DNA of 60,594 bases from Thecamonas trahens ATCC 50062 (Eukaryota > Apusozoa > Apusomonadida > Apusomonadidae), in contig NW_013657627.1 of assembly GCF_000142905.1 (NCBI RefSeq), positions 69,746 to 130,339 on the forward strand, in the 5' to 3' direction. The notes under the pieces are model-generated. The model did no database searches. It saw only the letters and a program-made list of their open reading frames with translations, and had not been told where the DNA came from. The translations under genes were made by a program, and so were the position numbers. Each line of letters begins with the position of its first letter. The stretch's first letter is position 1. This document shows positions 28,826 through 39,037 of this stretch, in pieces.

Positions 28826-31462
28826 ATGTCGCACAGCGGTGGCAAAGGCAGACGAGGCACCAATGAGCTTCTGTCTATGTATGGTGCAGGGGTAAAGGTA
28901 TGTGGTAGAGGGGGTGGGGGGGGGATCATGATGATCATGATGGAAGTGATAGAATGGTCGTGGGGCTAGGGGTGGGGTGGCGGTGGGGTGGCGGGTAACG
29001 GGGGTGGGGAGGGGGAGGCTGAAGTGGGGTGGTTATGGAGATTATGGAGATACAAACTTGATAGTGGGGTAGTCGAGTTTGTGTACCATATGTGGTATGG
29101 AGCACTTATCTGTGTATGGCTTGGACATAGCAGGAGAGTAAGAACAATATGGCGGTCAACCGCAGCTCCGCCGGTCGTGGTCACCCCGAGTCACGGACGG
29201 ATGATCTTGGGCTGCAGACAGCGGCACACTTGCCAGAGAGCTCTGCGCACGCTTTGCCACGTCCGTCGACCTCGGGCTTGGATTTGTCTTCGGCTTCGAC
29301 GACAGTTTCGGCTTCATCACCCTCTGCGTCGACTTCAGTCACGGCATCGGTGTCATCGGTTCTTGCTCTGGCTTCCTCGGTCTTGGACTCGACAGCGCTG
29401 TCTCACGCAGGATCGCTGGAGAGCCTGGAACAGTCGTGGCAGAGTCCCAAAAGTCCGCACTTCCCCCCTCTCAGCCTCTGCACACGCCCCACACGCCCCA
29501 CACGCTGTGCACGCTACCAAGCAGCCGATCAACCCGCACGCCCCACACGCTGCACACGCCCCACACGCCCCACACGCTACCAAGCAGCCGATCAACCCGC
29601 ACGCTCCACACACCAACAACCCGCACGCCCCACACGCTGCGCACGCCCCACACGCTGCACACACCCCACACGCCCCACACGCTACCAAGCAGCCGATCAA
29701 CCCGCACGCTCCACACGCCAACAACCCGCACGCCCCACACGCTGCACACACCCCACACGCTGTACATGCTACCAAGAAGCCGGTCAATCCGCACGCTCCA
29801 CACGCCAAGAACCCACACGCCCTACATCCTGCGCACGCCCCATACGCTGTGCACGCTACCAAGCAGCCAGTCAACCCACACGCCCCACACTCGGCCCACA
29901 CCCCATACGCCAACAACCCACGCGCTCCACACTCGGCCCACGCTGCGATCCGGCCGACATCGCTCGACTCCCGCCTCGCTGCTGCCCGTGTCCAGCGCCA
30001 CGCCCTCCGCCACGCCCTCCTGCATGACCACTCGGCAAACTCGGACCCGTTGCACGTCGCGGCTTGCTCGCTCGCGGCCCAGCTGAGCCTCGCCCGCGAG
30101 TATGCCGCCGATGCTACCGATGCCCTTGCCTCGCTGCGTGGCCTTGCGTCGGCGCTGGCGGGCGTCCAGGCCGCTGCCAACATAGTCGACGCCGCTGTCG
30201 CCTCGCGCCCCACGACGCTGGAGCGCAAGGTCGAGCTTGTTGTCGCCCGGCGACTCCTCGACGCTGACATCAAGATCACGGCTGAGCTTGGAACCTACGC
30301 CGCCTCGCGTCGGACGTTGACCGACGTCAGCGACTCGCTGGCAACAGTGCACGACGTGCTCCGCTTTGTAGCCGAGGACTCGTCGGCGTGGGACTCGCGC
30401 CACAAGCCCAGGACCAAGCCGCGCCGCACTACCCTCAATCTCAAGACAACACGCCGCGATGCCACCGCCAACTCGCTCGATGCTGTCCTCCGTGAGACGG
30501 TCGACGGCCTCTACGCCAAGGACGCCCGCATGTCCAGCCTCGTTGATCGCATCACCTACGTCCGCTCAGGCCACGCCGAGCTCCCACCGCTCTTTACTCC
30601 GCTTGTCAATTACGCGCACGCCTCGGAGCTCGACCTGGGCAGCATCCTCGCCCCCCCGCCAGTGCCCGCCGGCGCCGACGCCGACGCCGACCCTACCCTG
30701 CACACCCTCTCGTGGGAACTTTATCGCCTCCTCGACCCATCTGCGCTGCCGGATTCGGCCGAGGGTGGATACCGTGATCTCGACCTTGACAAGCTGGCCA
30801 AGGACTCGCGGTCTGACTCCTCGTCGGACGACGGAGTCGAGTCGTCGTCGTCATCATCGTCGTCGTCGTCGTCGGACGATGGGCCGAGAGAAACGGTCAT
30901 GCTCCCTGCTGTCCCATTCGGTGCCGCCCGGGTCCGCTTTGTGGATGCCGACGAGCTCACACCCAAGCCACACAACTCCCACTCCCACAGCCTGCGTTCC
31001 ATCCTCAAGTCGACTGCGTCTACTGCAGATGTCGACGTCGACGACAGGAGCAGCGAGTCCAGCGGCTCGCCGCCGGTTGGCTCGCCCGAGTTCTGGAAGG
31101 AGCGCTCGCGCCAGGTCTCGGCCTCCAGCCTCGCTCCCGGCCTCGTTGCGGTTCGTCGCCCAAAGCCGCAGAGCAGGGCGTCGGGCACAGGCACAGCAAC
31201 AGGCACAGCTACCGAGTCGGCGTACACCGTCTCGCTCTCCGACGACGACCACACCGCGCCTGCATCACACGCGCGCTCGTCGAGCTGCTCGTCAGATCTC
31301 GGGCTTCTCGGCGCCGCCTCGTCGTCCGAGTCCTACGCCTGCTCATCGTACTCGGTCTCGTCCGAGCTCCCGCCAGGCTCGCCGCCGAAGCCGCCCAAGA
31401 CGCGGGCAAAGGTCCGGCGCAAGGTCCGCGTCCGACCCAAGCTCACCGCCGCAAAGAACTGA
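28826..31462 (+). CDS. Unknown protein with an HAPH-type minisatellite domain
   Basis: Exon 1 is 28826-28897 (MSHSGGKGRRGTNELLSMYG..), followed by a 236-nt intron (GTATGT..GCAG) and exon 2 from 29134. Exon 2 starts Ser/Thr-rich in one frame, but from about 29470 the coding frame is the next one; an overcalled C in the CCCCCC run at 29463-29468 or an unseen short intron would explain this. A minisatellite encodes ~150 residues of HAPHA/TKQPINPHA repeats. After that come a helical, coiled-coil-like region (30000-30400: LSLAREYAADATDALASLRG, TLERKVELVVARRLLDAD) and a long Ser/Asp-rich tail with a poly-Ser tract. I do not recognise the family. Confidence 0.55.
29478..29945. repeat. Coding minisatellite, CACACGCCC-type units
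   Basis: Tandem 9-bp CACGCCCCA/CACGCTGCA units, interrupted by longer blocks containing ACCAAGCAGCCGATCAACCC. All periods are multiples of three, so the array stays open in more than one frame and on the minus strand as well. The frame joined to the downstream helical domain reads HAPHA. Confidence 0.9.
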
Positions 31463-31491
31463 GCTCGAGCCTCGCACCGTACGCATGCTGC

Positions 31492-32988
31492 TCAGAAAGT
31501 CGGGATCTTGGCCGGCGTCTGCGGCAGGCAAAAGTTGTAAAAGGCGTCGGCCTTGAACAGTGACGCGTCCTTCCACCCCACCCATCCCTTCTTGCGAACA
31601 GTGCCCGCATTCTCCTGTCCCGAGTAGTGCGGGTCAAGGATGAGGAACTTGGCTTCGCCACCACTGGCTGGCACCGCCACTCCGAGCAATGTGTACGCGA
31701 GCACCCCGCCGCCGATCATGACCGGCGAGCCATGCTGGGCAAAGTGCGCCATCAGCGGCTCCACGTAGTCCAGCACATGCGCGCCCGACGGCACAGACAA
31801 GATCTTGTACACCACTCCGTAGTGCGCTGTCAGCACTGTGCCGACTTCCATCGAGCCGATCCACTGCGACGAGCCGATGAACTCGGCCTCGCGCCCGCCA
31901 GCCGCCACAATCACCTCCTGGATCTCACGGATCGAGAGCACTCGCGCTTGCGTGTAGCTGTTGAGCACAAGCCAGGATGCGAGCGTCTGCAGCGAGCGAT
32001 AGGCGCAGCCCCACCCAGCGTCGTTGACTCGCCCGACCCCGTAGTGAAAGTAAGCCAGCGATCCGTCGACACAGGCAACCTCAGTGCCCTTAGGTGCCCG
32101 GACGCCGGTGTGGACGTCCACAAGCACCTGAGAGATGTCCGCGTCGCGCGGGAGCTCATCCGATGGTCCTGCGCCGTCGTCGAGCCCCGCAACAAGCGGG
32201 CTCCCTGACGCCGTCATCGCGTGTGCAACATCAAACATTCGCGACGTGAGCGGAAGTCCTAAGAGCTCGTGCGCCGCCCGCCGCCGCGCCACCTCGCCCG
32301 GGTCCTGGCTCTCGCGGGCGAGCACCCGCCTCGCAACCTGGGCCGAGACCGAGAGCTGGCCCATGCAATCCGCGCTGGCTCCGGGCACAGCCATCTCCAT
32401 CGCCACCGGGTAGTCCAGGCCTGTCACCGCAGGCGAAAAGTGCGCAAGCACCGCACCCGGTCGAGGCATCCGCTCCGCCAGCGCTGGCAGCAGCACCTCT
32501 GCCGACCAGTCCGCCACCGAGATGCCGTGCTTGGGCGCGACAGCGAGAACCGACCACGGCAATCGAGCCTCGTCGCCCAGCATATCCGGCAGCAGACTCG
32601 GAGCAACTCCGATCGTATGAGGCATGACCGCGTTGAGCGCCTCGGCATCAACCACCAGCACAGCGTCCAACACCAGCTGACTCTCATCATCATCGCCATC
32701 ACTCAGGCCGAGCGCATCGGCCCAATCCTCATCCGTTCGGAGAGAGACGACAGAGCCAGTCGATGCCGGAAATAGAGCAGTGAGACCAAGATGATGATCG
32801 AGCGCAGCGAGTAGGCATTGGCCATGGATGGGCGGAACAATGACAGCCATGACGATCGACGACGAGTCCGACACCACCTCTGGCCACCTCGTCCAGTTGC
32901 TCAACTTGGTCGACCTCGTACTCTCTGCAGTCATCGAGTTGGAGAATGCAAATCCAATGGGTGGATAGGTGGTGTACCTGGCTGCCAT
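31492..32988 (-). CDS. UFSP2: UFM1-specific protease 2
   Basis: 498 residues from the ATG at 32988; human UFSP2 has 469. The C-terminal peptidase C78 domain is well preserved: catalytic Cys in DAGWGCAYRSLQT, SSQWIGSMEV, SPVMIGGGVLAYTLLGVA, and the catalytic Asp-Pro-His in FLILDPHYSGQE, then KKGWVGWKDASLFKADAFYNFCLPQ. It matures UFM1 and removes it from targets at the ER and ribosome. The N-terminal ~270 residues are weakly conserved, as in other species. The start is uncertain: the frame stays open into the N gap, and a GTACAC just after the first four codons could mark a donor. Confidence 0.9.
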   Translation of the reverse strand: MAARYTTYPPIGFAFSNSMTAESTRSTKLSNWTRWPEVVSDSSSIVMAVIVPPIHGQCLLAALDHHLGLTALFPASTGSVVSLRTDEDWADALGLSDGDDDESQLVLDAVLVVDAEALNAVMPHTIGVAPSLLPDMLGDEARLPWSVLAVAPKHGISVADWSAEVLLPALAERMPRPGAVLAHFSPAVTGLDYPVAMEMAVPGASADCMGQLSVSAQVARRVLARESQDPGEVARRRAAHELLGLPLTSRMFDVAHAMTASGSPLVAGLDDGAGPSDELPRDADISQVLVDVHTGVRAPKGTEVACVDGSLAYFHYGVGRVNDAGWGCAYRSLQTLASWLVLNSYTQARVLSIREIQEVIVAAGGREAEFIGSSQWIGSMEVGTVLTAHYGVVYKILSVPSGAHVLDYVEPLMAHFAQHGSPVMIGGGVLAYTLLGVAVPASGGEAKFLILDPHYSGQENAGTVRKKGWVGWKDASLFKADAFYNFCLPQTPAKIPTF

Positions 32989-33119
32989 GGTCGTGAGTTT
33001 GGGAGAGGTGCGGCCCATGGGTCGAGTGTGGCACCGTCTGTGCCGAGGCGTGCGTCCAGAGCTCGCTTGGGTGGGGGGGGGGGGGGGGAGGGGGGGGGCC
33101 CACTCCGCGGCGAGGGCGA

Positions 33120-33869
33120 NNNNNNNNNNNNNNNNNNNNNNNNNNNNNNNNNNNNNNNNNNNNNNNNNNNNNNNNNNNNNNNNNNNNNNNNNNNNNNNNN
33201 NNNNNNNNNNNNNNNNNNNNNNNNNNNNNNNNNNNNNNNNNNNNNNNNNNNNNNNNNNNNNNNNNNNNNNNNNNNNNNNNNNNNNNNNNNNNNNNNNNNN
33301 NNNNNNNNNNNNNNNNNNNNNNNNNNNNNNNNNNNNNNNNNNNNNNNNNNNNNNNNNNNNNNNNNNNNNNNNNNNNNNNNNNNNNNNNNNNNNNNNNNNN
33401 NNNNNNNNNNNNNNNNNNNNNNNNNNNNNNNNNNNNNNNNNNNNNNNNNNNNNNNNNNNNNNNNNNNNNNNNNNNNNNNNNNNNNNNNNNNNNNNNNNNN
33501 NNNNNNNNNNNNNNNNNNNNNNNNNNNNNNNNNNNNNNNNNNNNNNNNNNNNNNNNNNNNNNNNNNNNNNNNNNNNNNNNNNNNNNNNNNNNNNNNNNNN
33601 NNNNNNNNNNNNNNNNNNNNNNNNNNNNNNNNNNNNNNNNNNNNNNNNNNNNNNNNNNNNNNNNNNNNNNNNNNNNNNNNNNNNNNNNNNNNNNNNNNNN
33701 NNNNNNNNNNNNNNNNNNNNNNNNNNNNNNNNNNNNNNNNNNNNNNNNNNNNNNNNNNNNNNNNNNNNNNNNNNNNNNNNNNNNNNNNNNNNNNNNNNNN
33801 NNNNNNNNNNNNNNNNNNNNNNNNNNNNNNNNNNNNNNNNNNNNNNNNNNNNNNNNNNNNNNNNNNNNN
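33120..33869. other. Assembly gap (750 N)
   Basis: The gap lies upstream of UFSP2 and GPN2, which are divergent. Its flanks are G- and C-homopolymer-rich, which probably broke the assembly. From 33870 to 34188 the sequence is C-rich with no gene visible. Confidence 0.95.
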
Positions 33870-34188
33870 CACCCCCCACCCCCACACACCTCTGATCTCA
33901 TCCATCTCTCACCCCCGCATCCCCTACACACACCCTATTTCATTCCCATTCCCATCGCCCCGTCCCAACCCCCCATCCCCCCAACCCCCCAACCCCATCC
34001 CCACACCCCCTCCCTCCCTCCCTCCCTTCCCCTGCTCGCACCGCAAGATCCCATCTTGACTCGGCGACTCGGCGACCACACTTGGGCGAGAGGGCCAAGA
34101 CCAGAGGCAGGAGGGGGAGAGGCGGGCAAGAAGGCACCTCACTCAAGAGTAGACAAGGCAAGGGGAGGAGAGCAGGTGGAAGCAGGCG

Positions 34189-35277
34189 ATGTCGTTCGGA
34201 CAGGTTGTGATTGGCCCGCCTGGGTGCGGCAAGACGACATACTGTGCAGGCGTGGAGCAGTTTCTCAACTCGTCGGGACGAGTGACCATTGTGGTCAATC
34301 TTGATCCGGCCAACTTTACCATGGCATACACACCCGCTGTGGACATTGCTGAACTTGTGCAACTTGATGTAGTTATGGAAGAAGAAGGCCTTGGTCCCAA
34401 TGGTGGTCTCATCTACTGCATCGAGTACTTGGAGGCCAATCTGGATTGGTTGGAGGAGAAGCTGGCAGAGGCCATCCGATCGGCAGAGGCTGCCGCTGCT
34501 GCTGCTGCTGCAGAGGCCATGGCTGATCCTACAGCCATGCTTCAGAACATGGCTTCGGTAGAGGCGGGTACTTCGGCTGGCGCTGCTCTCAAGCCGTATG
34601 TGCTGTTTGATTGCCCGGGGCAAGTCGAGCTCTACACTCACAATCAGTCGATGCGCAACATCCTCGCCACCCTCACCCAGGGCTGGAACATGCGACTGTG
34701 CGCCGTTCACCTGGTTGATGCTGCATACTGCACCGATCCATCAAAGTACATCTCCGTCCTCCTCACCTCGCTCGCCACAATGGTCCAGCTCGAGCTCCCG
34801 CACGTCAACGTCCTCTCAAAGATGGACCTCATCGAGTCGCTCGGCAAGCTCGACTTTAACCTCGAGTTCTACCTCGACGTCCTCAATCTCGAGTACCTCG
34901 TTGATCTTATCGACGAGCGCGAAGGCCAGGCCTCAAAGTACCGCGCCCTCACCTCGGCCCTCGCCGACCTTGTCTCCGGCTTTGGCCTCGTCGCCTTTGT
35001 CCCGCTCAACATCTCCGACGCCGCCTCGGTTGGCACCGTTCTCAAGGTCGTCGACAAGGCCAACGGATATGTCTTTGGCGGCCTTGAGCGGAGCAACGAT
35101 GGCATCTTTGGCGTCGCCGCCTCGCCGCTCTACCGCTCCGAGTACGAGCGCACAACACTCGAGCTGGAGAAGGCCCGCGCGACTGCGGGCGTCGTCGACG
35201 ACGACGAGGCCGAAATCGCCGCTCTCCTCGCCTCCTACGCCGCCGAAAAAGGTTCACCGCCGCCGGCAAGCGAGTAA
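34189..35277 (+). CDS. GPN2: GPN-loop GTPase 2
   Basis: 362 residues. The GTPase starts with FGQVVIGPPGCGKTTYC (P-loop), then VVNLDPAN, the diagnostic Gly-Pro-Asn loop in LGPNGGLIYCIEYLEANLDWL, FDCPGQVELYTH (switch II), VHLVDAAYCTDPSKYISVLLTSLATM, LPHVNVLSKMDLIE (base recognition) and VPLNISD. These blocks match GPN2 better than GPN1 or GPN3. An Ala/Glu-rich insertion (~residues 95-135) precedes FDCPGQ and accounts for most of the extra length over human GPN2 (310). The family helps assemble and import RNA polymerase II. Intronless. Confidence 0.9.
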   Translation: MSFGQVVIGPPGCGKTTYCAGVEQFLNSSGRVTIVVNLDPANFTMAYTPAVDIAELVQLDVVMEEEGLGPNGGLIYCIEYLEANLDWLEEKLAEAIRSAEAAAAAAAAEAMADPTAMLQNMASVEAGTSAGAALKPYVLFDCPGQVELYTHNQSMRNILATLTQGWNMRLCAVHLVDAAYCTDPSKYISVLLTSLATMVQLELPHVNVLSKMDLIESLGKLDFNLEFYLDVLNLEYLVDLIDEREGQASKYRALTSALADLVSGFGLVAFVPLNISDAASVGTVLKVVDKANGYVFGGLERSNDGIFGVAASPLYRSEYERTTLELEKARATAGVVDDDEAEIAALLASYAAEKGSPPPASE

Positions 35278-35315
35278 AAGCCAACAACCTCCACTCACTC
35301 CGCGTTCTCTTTTAC

Positions 35316-36448
35316 TCATCCTCCCCGCAGCGGCCGGTTGCGTTTGGCCGGCGGTCCGGCCTCATCGCTGCGGATCGACACCATGTCGCCGTTGACCGTC
35401 ACCGCTGGCACCGCCGACGGCCCGGCCTCCTCCTTCTCCAGCAGCATCGCGTCTAGCGATCGCTTGCGCGTCGCCCCGGCCTCGGAGCAGTGCAGCGATC
35501 CGAGCGAGTCCTCCAGCGTCTGCACCGGCGACGACGCCCGCAACCGACCGCCAGCCACATCCATCTCCACACCACTCTCGTCATCAGCACCGTCGCCATC
35601 ACGTCCGCCGCCTCCGACCGCTCCCATACGCGGAGTGCCCGAGAGCTCCAGCTGGCCAGCTTCAGCGCTTCCCAGCTCGCTCGCCGACTCGATGGCCGCA
35701 AACGACGGTGCCGCAGATCGCATCGCCATCAGCTGGGCCACCAGCGCTGGCGTGTCGATCGAGTTGGTCTGTCCGAGATCATCAGCGAGCTGCTGCGATG
35801 TTGTTGCTGGTGCCAATGATGATGCTTGTTGTTGCTGATGATGATGATGCTGAGCGACAAAGTCAAGAACCTCGCCAACAGCGGCGAGGTATCCAGTCCG
35901 GAAAGCAGTCTCATGCTGGTTGAGCGAGCATCGGTAGAACGATGCTGTGCCCGCCAGTGCCCCCCCCCCCCCCCCCCCGGGGCCCCACGGTGGGCATCAT
36001 CCCGAGCAGGTGGTTCAGGAAAAGGTCGTACAATGGCGAGATGGGCCAAGTCGCCGACAGAGGCGGTACCGGCGCAGCATACAGCCACAGGCATGACAAG
36101 GAGCGAGAAAAGTGGGCGTAGTGGTAGAACAGATCATGGTGAGTTGTGCAAGGTGTGCGGCTTGTGTGTATGGTATGTACATGGCGAGTTGGTGCCCTCG
36201 GAAGGGATAGGAGCGTGGTGTTCCATCGGCAATGATCACGCCGCCGATCGCCACCACCGGGTGATCACAGCCTCACCGCCCACCTTCCCCTCCCGCCCCC
36301 CGCCCCCCCCACACACACATGCTCATAATCACCCTCCTGCACACCCATAGAATCCATTTCTCACAACATGCAACTACATACCTAGTGCATTGGCAGACTC
36401 GGTAAACTGCGCCTGTATCTGAGCCTGAGCCCGGGCAAACGCATCCAT
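35316..36448 (-). CDS. HAPSTR1/C16orf72-like protein (DUF4588 candidate), two exons
   Basis: Exon 1 is 36448-36382 (MDAFARAQAQIQAQFTESAN..), exon 2 is 35944-35316; the 437-nt intron runs GTATGT..ACAG and the join completes a GCA codon, giving 231 residues. The exon junction region reads ALASFYRCSLNQHETAFRTG followed by YLAAVGEVLDFVAQ. Then come poly-His/Gln, an Asp/Gly-rich middle, TRKRSLDAMLLEK and a terminal PPAKRNRPLRGG. The pattern, with a helix ending in FxxGYxxAxxEVLxFV and a KRNR C-terminus, resembles HAPSTR1 (a HUWE1-associated stress factor). This match is by eye. A 19-base G run lies just upstream of the splice acceptor. Confidence 0.5.
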
Positions 36449-36638
36449 GGTCAAGGAGTCAGATGTGACCGAGTGTGTCTTCACAAGCTGCGATGGCTGT
36501 AGCTGACTGAGTCTCGCCGGCGAGGGCAAGCACACACTCACTCTGGGCATAAGTTTAGGGCATCGAGATCGATGATGCCTGCTCAGATGGGGAGGTGAGT
36601 TCATCTCGACTGCCCAGAGAAAGGGTAGAGGCCGACGA

Positions 36639-37877
36639 TCACGACGATGACGATGACGACGATGACAGTAGGCCAGGGGGAGGCGGAATGGCCGGCAGGG
36701 GCTTGCCCGGCTCGACGCCGGCGAGCGGGATGTACGCAGCGACCTCACCCATGATGTCGGCGAGGCGGGAGTCGCGAAGCTTGCGGCGCTTGGCGGCGCG
36801 CTGCTCGCGGCGGGCGGCAATGGCAGCCTTGACCTCGGGCGTCTGAGGGACCCGGAGGGCGAGTGCTTTTGCCTCAGCGCGGACTTGGGCGGCAACCGAC
36901 GCGTGGGTCACCCGCACCGCTGCGGCAGCCGTCAGATACACGCCGTCCGACTCGTCGCAGATGTCCGAGTCTGACACGTCCGACGACGGAAGGCACCAGA
37001 GATCCCCGCCGTCAGCGGCGGTGAACCGCATAGCCATCAGCTTGTCGTACGCCTCGAGGATGTTGGCCATGTCGACCGCCGCTTCGTTGTCGCGGATCTC
37101 ACGCCGGGAAATCGACGGGGCCTGGCTCGCCATGACCACCGACGCAAACCGCCGCCGCGACTCGGCCGACATCGACGAAGACGATGATGACGAGGAAGAG
37201 GAGGACGAGGACGATCCTGAGCCTGAGCCCGCTCTTGCTCCAGCTTTCGGGGATCCTGGCTTTGCTGGCGACGCCGGACTCTTCTCATCGCCCGGTGCGC
37301 CAGCGTCATCGCCCTTGCGCTTGATCCAGGCCGCAGCCGAGAACGGGAGCTGCTGCGGGCGCGAACGCTTGCGCGAGCGGCCGCTCTTGAACCTCGGCCT
37401 TGGTGTGGGAGTACCTGGCACAACACGAGCACGAGCCATGATTAGAGCCATATCTTGGGCCGATACCACGCCTTGCTGCAACGTAGCTAGATGCTTGGCC
37501 TTGTTCGAGCTCGCAGTCTTGCTCATCATCATTGACTTCTTGATCGAGTACGTAGCGCGGGCGAGCTGAGCCCAAGCAGCAACCTCATCATCCGAACTCG
37601 AGCCACCATCCCAATCCTCAGCATCAGCATGAGCCTCTATCGCCATCATCACGGTATCCATCTCTGACTCGGACGAACTACTTGCGTCTCCAGCTCCCTC
37701 CTGGCCACCACCACGGCCATTGTCACCTCCTTCTTCCACAAGGCTCACTTCAGATGGCTTGACTTTCCGCACTCGGTGTCTCTGTTGGCCCTTCTTGCCC
37801 CGTCCGCCCTTCATGTCTCCACTGCCAACCTCGGCAAGTGCACTGTGCCCTCGTCTGGTGGGATGGCTCCGGCTCAT
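36639..37877 (-). CDS. Unknown Ser-rich, probably nuclear protein
   Basis: 412 residues from the ATG at 37877; the longer frame begins with TTG. The N-terminus is very basic (GGRGKKGQQRHRVRKVK), followed by acidic Ser-rich sequence, a predicted helix (EVAAWAQLARATYSIKKSMM), another basic cluster (RFKSGRSRKRSRPQQLPF) and a poly-Ser tract. The second half has more even composition: ISRREIRDNEAAVDMANILEAY, VRAEAKALALRVPQTPEVKAAI and REQRAAKRRKLRDSRL, ending in poly-Pro and poly-Ser. The basic clusters suggest nuclear location. I do not recognise the family. Confidence 0.6.
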   Translation of the reverse strand: MSRSHPTRRGHSALAEVGSGDMKGGRGKKGQQRHRVRKVKPSEVSLVEEGGDNGRGGGQEGAGDASSSSESEMDTVMMAIEAHADAEDWDGGSSSDDEVAAWAQLARATYSIKKSMMMSKTASSNKAKHLATLQQGVVSAQDMALIMARARVVPGTPTPRPRFKSGRSRKRSRPQQLPFSAAAWIKRKGDDAGAPGDEKSPASPAKPGSPKAGARAGSGSGSSSSSSSSSSSSSSMSAESRRRFASVVMASQAPSISRREIRDNEAAVDMANILEAYDKLMAMRFTAADGGDLWCLPSSDVSDSDICDESDGVYLTAAAAVRVTHASVAAQVRAEAKALALRVPQTPEVKAAIAARREQRAAKRRKLRDSRLADIMGEVAAYIPLAGVEPGKPLPAIPPPPGLLSSSSSSSS

Positions 37878-38047
37878 TCGACTCGCAGCCAAACGAGGCC
37901 GGGCACCTGATCGCTGCGATTCCGGGAAGGAGGGGGGGGGAGAGGCTGGAGCTGGGGACAACTTTGAGGACTATTCAATCCTCAAGATACGAGGCGTAGG
38001 GGAGGAAGGGGGTCTTCATGGTGGTACCCGCCACTGCGAGGCGGAGA

Positions 38048-38953
38048 TCAAGGCGCGAGCAGGAGCCCGCGGAGCTGCTCCAACTCGTGCTCGCGATCGG
38101 CAGACGCATCAAAGTCATCCCAGTCACAGCCGATCCACCCTGGATGGGTCATGATCTCGATGAGCTTCTTGCCGGGTGTAGGATTGCCGCGTGCGCCCAG
38201 GCTATCAAGCTTGGCGGTGGTGAGTGCGCAGCCCATAAAGGCCATGCCCGCAAAGCCATCGGCTTGCCACAGCTCGACCTCGCGCGCTAATGGCCATATC
38301 GCAAGCGTGGCGGTAGCCAAGTGAGCCACACGGGCGCAGAACGGCGAGAGCTCGCCCGGCGCAGCCTCGGTCGGAACGCGGATCCGGATGGCCGCACCAG
38401 CCCAGAGCTCGGGCTTGGCGGCTGCGAGGCGGTCGAGCGCTGCCACAATAGCGCGGGCAACGGCAGGAATAACATGGACATGCTGATGGCCGTCAATGTG
38501 GGCCGGGATTCGCCCGGCCAGAGAGACAAAGGCCTCCAGCTGGGCCACAATCTCGTTGACAAGGGCGTCGACGTCGACGTCCTCGCCCGCCATCAGCGCT
38601 TCCCACGCCTTGGTCCTACCGACAAACCACCACTCTGCGCTCGCACCAGCCCGCTCCGCCAGCCATGGCTGTGGCGGATGAGGGCCTGCACCCACCACCG
38701 GCGCAAGCCTGGCGGCCTCGGCCCCAACCAGCGCCGGCCGGCCCTCGGTCAGGTTGAGGTGGAGGCCGAGGGCGACGTCTGTGTCGGCCACTGCGTCGAC
38801 GCCTCTCGCGGCATGCGGACAAGTAACCAGCAACGATGCAGCATCAATCGCACCTGCACTTGCAAGTTCAGCAATACCAGCGTTCCGACCTCGAGAGACG
38901 CCTAGATCATCAGCCACAATCCAGAGCATGGGGAGCGAGGAGGAGACCGACAT
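38048..38953 (-). CDS. YDJC: YdjC-family carbohydrate deacetylase
   Basis: 301 residues. The YdjC/ChbG fold is complete, with the metal-binding Asp in IVADDLGVSRGRN, the His in LGLHLNLTEGRPAL, and the second His cluster in HIDGHQHVHV, then IRIRVPTEA. Bacterial ChbG removes acetyl groups from chito-oligosaccharides; the animal orthologue is poorly characterised, so the sugar substrate is inferred. No signal peptide. It is divergent from the His-rich gene, with 84 bp between their start codons, so they probably share a promoter region. Confidence 0.88.
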   Translation of the reverse strand: MSVSSSLPMLWIVADDLGVSRGRNAGIAELASAGAIDAASLLVTCPHAARGVDAVADTDVALGLHLNLTEGRPALVGAEAARLAPVVGAGPHPPQPWLAERAGASAEWWFVGRTKAWEALMAGEDVDVDALVNEIVAQLEAFVSLAGRIPAHIDGHQHVHVIPAVARAIVAALDRLAAAKPELWAGAAIRIRVPTEAAPGELSPFCARVAHLATATLAIWPLAREVELWQADGFAGMAFMGCALTTAKLDSLGARGNPTPGKKLIEIMTHPGWIGCDWDDFDASADREHELEQLRGLLLAP

Positions 38954-39037
38954 TCACCGGAGCGTCGATTCTTTGACTCAAAAATTGTATCTCTGTCTGC
39001 CAGAGTCGTTGCCAAAACGGGAACGAACGAATTGAAA

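Noticed and set aside
29471-29818. Minus-strand GVWGV-repeat open frame
   Set aside because: It exists only because the minisatellite has no stop triplets; no start context, flanking domain or codon bias supports it.
31492-33931. Open frames of 300-800 residues spanning the N gap at 33120-33869
   Set aside because: Translation through N is meaningless; UFSP2 was cut at the ATG before the gap.
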